Below, piece after piece: positions 59,727-64,000 of a stretch of DNA of 64,000 bases. A model generated the notes under the pieces. It worked only from the letters and a program-made list of their open reading frames with translations. It did no database searches and was not told where the DNA came from. The stretch is from NCBI RefSeq assembly GCF_003244875.1, contig NZ_LXXZ01000013.1, forward strand, positions 1 to 64,000. The letters run 5' to 3'. Position numbers and translations under genes: made by a program. This DNA comes from Stenotrophomonas sepilia. GTDB taxonomy: Bacteria > Pseudomonadota > Gammaproteobacteria > Xanthomonadales > Xanthomonadaceae. Positions within the stretch are counted from its first letter, which is position 1. Each line of letters starts with the position of its first letter.

Positions 59727-62501
59727 ATGAGCACTACCCCCGGCTACGTCTCCAACGCCGAGCTGGCCTCGCGCCTCTCAACGCTGGTAGACCGCTGGAA
59801 CCGGCGCGAGAATCAGATGATCGCGCTGCTGACTCAGGAGGAAGGCACCGTCGTCGTGACGGACGGCCTGGGCAACAACCACACCCTCCCCTCGTTCCCG
59901 CAGCTCCAGAAGGACGTGGCCGGGCTGACCGACGAGCTGACCGGCTCGGTCGTGCAGGTACGCGACCTGGTGTCCGTGGCAACCGGCATGGCGAACGCAG
60001 CGGCCGAGTCTGCCAGTGAAGCCCTGGGCTTCTCCGACGCCGCCGAGGCGTCCGCCGTGCGGGCTGCGGAATCTGCTGCCAGCATCGAGGACGACGTTAT
60101 CGCCTCGGCCGAAGCGGCGGCTACCGCTGTCGCAAAGGCTGGCGAAGCAAGCGCATCGGCGTCTGCGGCGGCAACCAAGGCAGCCGAGGCCGGTGCTTCG
60201 GCCGTTGATGCCGCAGCATCCTCGCAGGCAGCGTCGGCCTCTGCCGCCTCGGCCGGTGACTCGATGTCGCAGGCTCGGGCGGCGGCGAACGCTGCTGACG
60301 CTTCGCGCGCCGCTTCGGCGGCCGTGCTGGTGGAAATGACGGACCTGGCAGACCTGGTGGAGGCAGACGCGCAGTCGGCCGCCGCCTCCAAGACCGCCGC
60401 AGCTGGCAGCGCAACCGCTGCTGCCGCCTCGGTGACCAGCGCAACCTCCCAGGCCAACCGGGCGGAAGCCCAGGCGTCCATCGCCACCACCAAGGCCAGC
60501 GAAGCGGCTGGTTCGGCGGTAACCGCGGCCGGCCATGCCTCCGCAGCGTCCGGCTCGGCGTCGGCCGCCTCCACCTCAGCGCAGACCGCATCGTCGGCCA
60601 AGACCGCTGCCGAGGCTGCCCGCGACAAGGCGAACCTGTACGCGAACGCTCCCCAGGGCACCGAGGTTTCGCCGGGCGAGTTCTCGGCGAAGCATTGGGC
60701 CGCCCAGGCTCAGTCTGCGGCTACCGGCTCCCTGGTCTACATGGGGTCGTGGGACGCGAGCACCGGGGCATTCCCGGCGAATCCCGTGAAAGGTCACTTC
60801 TACAAGGTCGTCGGCGAAGGCACCGTGGGGGACATCCACTGGCGAGTCGGCGATCAGGCGCTCTACGGCGTCGCCTGGGAGAAGATCGACAACACCGATC
60901 AGGTCACCAGCGTCGCTGGAAAACAGGGCGACGTGACCCTCGTGGCTGGCGACATCGGCGGGCTGGGCGCGCTGGCGACCCGCAACGACGTGGACTTCAA
61001 CACGCACGTCACCGGCAAGCCGACGACCTACCCGCCGAGCACCCACACGCACACCAAGGCGCAGGTCGGCCTCGACAAGGTGGACAACACCGCCGACCTC
61101 GACAAGCCGATCAGCACCGCGACGCAGACGGCGCTCGACGGCAAGGCCGCGGCGTCGCACTCGCACACCATCGCAAACGTGACCGGCCTCCAGGCTGCGC
61201 TCGACGGCAAGGCCGCGGCGCCGCACTCGCACGCCATCCCAAACGTCACGGGCCTGCAAGCAGCGCTGGACGCGAAGGCGAACCTGTCCGGGGCGAACTT
61301 CACCGGACCTGTCGGCGTTGGTTCTGCGGGAGACGGTAACGACCTACTCACGTTCAACAGCGAACGCTCGTGGTCGTTTAAGCAGGTGGGAACCGCCGCT
61401 GAGACCGTTCTCCAGCTGTATGACAACACTGGTGCCAAGAGGTTCCAGATCGCAGCGGCTCAGACCAACAACGTGATCGAGATCGACCCGGCCAAGGCCG
61501 CGATCAAGATCAACGGCAACGCCGTTTGGCACTCGGGCACCTTCAACCCCGCCAGCAAGGCCGACGCGAGCCACACGCACACCATCGCCAACGTCACGGG
61601 CCTCCAGGCCGCACTCGACGGCAAGGCGAGCCTGGGCGGCGCTACCTTCACCGGACAGGTCACTTTGGCCTACGCCGCGCCTCTGCGGTTGACCGGCATG
61701 GGCGCAGCGGGAACCGTGTACATCCACGGAACGAACGGCGCTGGCGATGACGTTTGCTCGATTGCCCGCGGGAACGCGAACAGCTGGTACAACCTGTTCT
61801 GGAATGGCGCTGCGAATATCGCGGGCCGCCTGACGGCTGGCGATCAGATTTACCTCAACGCGGGCTGGTTCCGTTCCCAGCAATCCGGCACCGGCTGGTA
61901 CTCCGAGCCGCATGGCGGAGGCTGGTTCATGCAAGACAACATGTACATCCGCAGCTACGGCAGCAAGCGTGTGTTGATCTCGTCTGGCGGCGGTGCGGAC
62001 GGCGACCTCCGCCTGGAAAGCACCTCCCCGACCATTACCTTCTACGACACCGATCACGGAACGACTCACTGGCTCCACTGTAACGACAACAACCTGGGCT
62101 TCCTCGCGTCTAACAGTTTCGCCTGGGCCTGCTTCCGCAACAATAACAACGACTGGCAGTGTCAGAGCAACAGCATTTCCTACGCTTCGGACGCCCGTCT
62201 CAAGGAGAACATCGCGCCCATCGCGCGCTCCGCAGTGGACGACTTCTTCACGAAGTTCCGCGTGCGGGAGTTCGACTGGAACGACGAACGGATCAATGAG
62301 CTGAACCCCGGCTTCACCTACTCGGCAAAGCATGAGTACGGCGCAATTGCGCAGGAGGTCGAGGAGGTGCTGCCGTACATGGTCTACGAGTCCGAGCACA
62401 ACGGGATCAAGACGATCCTATGGGACAAGGCCGTGCCGTTTCTGATCGCTGAAGTGCAAGCGCTTCGCAAGGAAGTCGCCGAGCTGCGGGGAGGTGCCTA
62501 A
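59727..62501 (+). CDS. second tail fibre/spike with S74 intramolecular chaperone
   Basis: The 924-residue protein starts at MSTTPGYVSNAELASRLSTL. Residues of about 80-330 are almost pure Ala/Ser/Glu heptads, a triple coiled coil. Metal-binding HxH repeats (THTHTKAQVGLDKVDNTADL, SHSHTIANVTGLQAAL) follow. The C-terminus is a Peptidase_S74 chaperone with the cleavage Ser and catalytic Lys in SDARLKENI; it folds the trimer and cuts itself off. It has no T7 attachment domain, so it must dock on the first fibre or the nozzle. Confidence 0.88.
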   Translation: MSTTPGYVSNAELASRLSTLVDRWNRRENQMIALLTQEEGTVVVTDGLGNNHTLPSFPQLQKDVAGLTDELTGSVVQVRDLVSVATGMANAAAESASEALGFSDAAEASAVRAAESAASIEDDVIASAEAAATAVAKAGEASASASAAATKAAEAGASAVDAAASSQAASASAASAGDSMSQARAAANAADASRAASAAVLVEMTDLADLVEADAQSAAASKTAAAGSATAAAASVTSATSQANRAEAQASIATTKASEAAGSAVTAAGHASAASGSASAASTSAQTASSAKTAAEAARDKANLYANAPQGTEVSPGEFSAKHWAAQAQSAATGSLVYMGSWDASTGAFPANPVKGHFYKVVGEGTVGDIHWRVGDQALYGVAWEKIDNTDQVTSVAGKQGDVTLVAGDIGGLGALATRNDVDFNTHVTGKPTTYPPSTHTHTKAQVGLDKVDNTADLDKPISTATQTALDGKAAASHSHTIANVTGLQAALDGKAAAPHSHAIPNVTGLQAALDAKANLSGANFTGPVGVGSAGDGNDLLTFNSERSWSFKQVGTAAETVLQLYDNTGAKRFQIAAAQTNNVIEIDPAKAAIKINGNAVWHSGTFNPASKADASHTHTIANVTGLQAALDGKASLGGATFTGQVTLAYAAPLRLTGMGAAGTVYIHGTNGAGDDVCSIARGNANSWYNLFWNGAANIAGRLTAGDQIYLNAGWFRSQQSGTGWYSEPHGGGWFMQDNMYIRSYGSKRVLISSGGGADGDLRLESTSPTITFYDTDHGTTHWLHCNDNNLGFLASNSFAWACFRNNNNDWQCQSNSISYASDARLKENIAPIARSAVDDFFTKFRVREFDWNDERINELNPGFTYSAKHEYGAIAQEVEEVLPYMVYESEHNGIKTILWDKAVPFLIAEVQALRKEVAELRGGA
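61137..61290 (+). repeat. 66-bp direct repeats in the second fibre gene
   Basis: Two near-identical 66-bp units (22 residues, DGKAAASHSHTIANVTGLQA) lie at about 61137 and 61203, with a more distant copy near 61570. They encode HxH shaft repeats and are recombination points for fibre module exchange. Confidence 0.8.
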
Positions 62502-62986
62502 TGGCCCTCCCCGGCTCCGGCCCGATCTCCTGGGAAATGATCCGCGCCGAGTTCGGTGGCGGCTACCCGATCTACGCGCACCAGTATTACCGGGGCGCTG
62601 GATTGGTGCCCGACGTTCCTGCCAACTACGGCGTACCCACGAGCGGCCCGCTCTACGCCTCGCAGTTCTACAACGCGGTCAAGGCGACGCCGTTCCAAGC
62701 GTCGTTGTCGCCGAGCTGGCTGATGGGGAGCTGGCCGCAGAACACCAGCGGCACGATCAGCAGATCGTTCACCGTGAGCTGTTCGGGCGGCACCGGCAAC
62801 TACTCGGTGATCTCTCGCACGGTGGACGGTGGCGCTTCGATCTCCGGCAACGGCCTCGGCGGAACCGTGACCGCCTCTGGCCGCAACACTAGCCGTATGG
62901 GCACTTTCACCGTAGTCGTCACCGATGGCGTCACGCAGATCACTTTGAGCGGCAGCTACGAGTACAGCTTCGGCACTCCGCTCTAA
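62501..62986 (+). CDS. small tail-tip or fibre-associated protein (161 aa)
   Basis: The N-terminus MALPGSGPISWEMIRAEFGG is common to short phage tail proteins encoded after fibre genes. The rest is Ser/Gly/Thr-rich with beta strands (ISRSFTVSCSGGTGNYSVIS) like an Ig-type domain. It starts in a TAATG overlap with the fibre. A receptor-binding or fibre-capping role is inferred. Confidence 0.68.
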   Translation: MALPGSGPISWEMIRAEFGGGYPIYAHQYYRGAGLVPDVPANYGVPTSGPLYASQFYNAVKATPFQASLSPSWLMGSWPQNTSGTISRSFTVSCSGGTGNYSVISRTVDGGASISGNGLGGTVTASGRNTSRMGTFTVVVTDGVTQITLSGSYEYSFGTPL

Positions 62987-63012
62987 CGCCCTCACCACCT
63001 ACAGGAGACCTA

Positions 63013-63282
63013 ATGCACGATGAAGTGAAGCTGGTCGGCGCTCTCGCGGGCGTCGGCCTCATCGTGGGCATCGCAAAGATGCTCACGTCGAACGACCCGA
63101 TCACCTGGAAGCAGGCGCTCGGCCGCGCAATCCTCTCTGGCGCTACCTGCCTTGCCGCTGGTGCCATCGTCATTTTCATCCCCGGCGTCTCCTTCGTCGC
63201 CCAGGTCGCGCTCGCGTGCATCCTGGCGTCGCTCGGCACGTCCGCGCTGGAGACCGTACTGAACCGCGTCGTCAACAAGTGA
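63013..63282 (+). CDS. putative holin (89 aa, three membrane helices)
   Basis: Hydrophobic segments VKLVGALAGVGLIVGIAKML, GATCLAAGAIVIFIPGV and FVAQVALACILASLGT suggest a three-helix membrane protein. It lies where T7 encodes its holin (gp17.5) just before the small terminase gene, and ACAGGAGACC precedes the ATG. It would time lysis by permeabilising the inner membrane. The identity rests on topology and position. Confidence 0.72.
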   Translation: MHDEVKLVGALAGVGLIVGIAKMLTSNDPITWKQALGRAILSGATCLAAGAIVIFIPGVSFVAQVALACILASLGTSALETVLNRVVNK

Positions 63283-63524
63283 CCGCCCCCAAGGATGCCT
63301 TGGAGCGACTGCACGCCGCAGTCGCGGACAAGCTCGCCGACACCATCGACTCGATGGAGTCGGACGCGAAGGGCCTGGCCTCGATCCTCAACGTGGCCCG
63401 GCAGTTTCTCAAGGACAACGGCATCGACGTTGCGGCCACGCCGCCCGGCTCACCGCTGGGCAAGCTGGCCGACAAGGTGTCCGAGTTCCCGTTCGATCCC
63501 GCTGAGGATGGGCGGCTGAACTGA
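63279..63524 (+). CDS. terminase small subunit, T7 gp18-like
   Basis: The 81-residue protein has a GTG start inside the holin stop (GTGA). Two helices ([40 protein letters not shown]) and a C-terminal [17 protein letters not shown] tail match small terminase proteins of T7-like phages. It is coupled to the large subunit by TGATG. Confidence 0.78.
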   Translation: MTAPKDALERLHAAVADKLADTIDSMESDAKGLASILNVARQFLKDNGIDVAATPPGSPLGKLADKVSEFPFDPAEDGRLN

Positions 63525-64000
63525 TGGAGGGCATGACGAGCCTCCACGTTCGTCACCCTTTCGAGGACTTCCGCAACTTCGCCTGGTACGTCTGGAAGGA
63601 GCTGGGGCTACCAAGCCCCACTCCGATCCAGTACGACATCTGCGAGTTCCTGAAAACCGGCCCGCGCCGTCGCGTCATCATGGCGTACCGCGGCGTCGGC
63701 AAGTCCTGGGTGACGGCCGCCTACGTCTGCTGGCTCCTCTGGAAAGACCCCCAGCACAAGATCATGGTTGTCTCGGCATCGAAGGAACGCGCTGATGCGT
63801 TCTCGGTGTTCGTCAAGCGCCTGATCGAAACCCTGCCTGAGCTGCAACACCTGCGCCCGCGTCCCGACCAGCGCAACTCGAACCTGGCGTTCGATGTCGG
63901 CCCCGCGCAGCCCGATCAGTCGCCCTCGGTGAAGTCGGTCGGCATCAACGGCCAGCTCACCGGCTCCCGCGCCGACACCATCATCGCGGACGACATCGAA
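63524..64000 (+). CDS. terminase large subunit, T7 gp19-like, 3' end outside window
   Basis: The first 159 codons are present. The ATPase Walker A is [12 protein letters not shown] and Walker B is DTIIADDIE at the very edge; [21 protein letters not shown] is the family N-terminus. The nuclease domain lies beyond the window. ATG 63524 overlaps the small subunit stop; MTSLHVRHP nine bases later is an alternative start. Confidence 0.93.
   Translation, partial: MEGMTSLHVRHPFEDFRNFAWYVWKELGLPSPTPIQYDICEFLKTGPRRRVIMAYRGVGKSWVTAAYVCWLLWKDPQHKIMVVSASKERADAFSVFVKRLIETLPELQHLRPRPDQRNSNLAFDVGPAQPDQSPSVKSVGINGQLTGSRADTIIADDIE

Overview
The window joins two kinds of DNA. Positions 1 to about 30,590 are GC-rich chromosome of a gamma-proteobacterium of the Xanthomonadaceae, most likely Stenotrophomonas (S. 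maltophilia complex). The order tig-clpP-clpX-lon-hupB-tRNA-ppiD, the lipid A/core genes kdkA and waaC next to a DUF6165 gene, and repeated small palindromes that begin with GTAG (resembling the SMAG repeats described in S. maltophilia) all point there. From 30,593 to the right edge lies the left 33 kb of a temperate T7-like (Autographiviridae-type) prophage that continues past the window.

Chromosomal part: a frameshifted, edge-truncated GNAT acetyltransferase (1-321); a giant autotransporter of about 3,629 residues, mostly beta-helix repeats (376-11265); a guanidinium exporter of the SMR family behind a two-hairpin guanidine-II (mini-ykkC) riboswitch (11624-12013); the 4.5S SRP RNA gene; an MBL-fold hydrolase overlapping kdkA, divergent from waaC; a DUF6165 gene; a repeat-rich gap ending in tRNA-Ser(CGA); a PP2C phosphatase; dnaQ-rnhA-methyltransferase facing gloB-lytic transglycosylase; ppiD; four tRNA-Asp(GTC) genes and one tRNA-Val(TAC) downstream of hupB; then lon, clpX, clpP and tig.

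Prophage part: the left junction is the 3' half of a tRNA-Leu(TAG) gene whose 5' half has been replaced by phage DNA. About 320 bp of control DNA follow (five GGTGAC repeats, a phage-type promoter, a possible sigma70 promoter, a terminator-like hairpin), then a single-subunit RNA polymerase gene. The order then follows T7: ssDNA-binding protein, RusA-type nuclease (in the place of gp3), gp3.5-like lysozyme, primase-helicase, DNA polymerase, exonuclease, dNMP kinase, gp7.3-like protein, portal, scaffold, capsid, terminator, tubular proteins A and B, internal virion proteins, tail fibres, holin-like protein, small terminase and the start of the large terminase. Integrase and lysogeny regulators are not in the window and should lie to the right.

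The most interesting features concern prophage control. Four copies of a roughly 20-bp motif (TTTAGTGGTCATCATCGG-like) look like promoters for the prophage polymerase. One precedes the polymerase's own gene and two lie inside coding sequences. The gp3.5 homologue has lost every zinc ligand and the catalytic Tyr/Lys of T7 lysozyme, so it may survive only as a polymerase regulator. Other oddities are a lone minus-strand gene of lower GC, a nucleotidyltransferase-fold gene between helicase and polymerase, a nested Rz/Rz1 spanin pair inside the replication block, and a 74-nt structured element between the capsid gene and its terminator.
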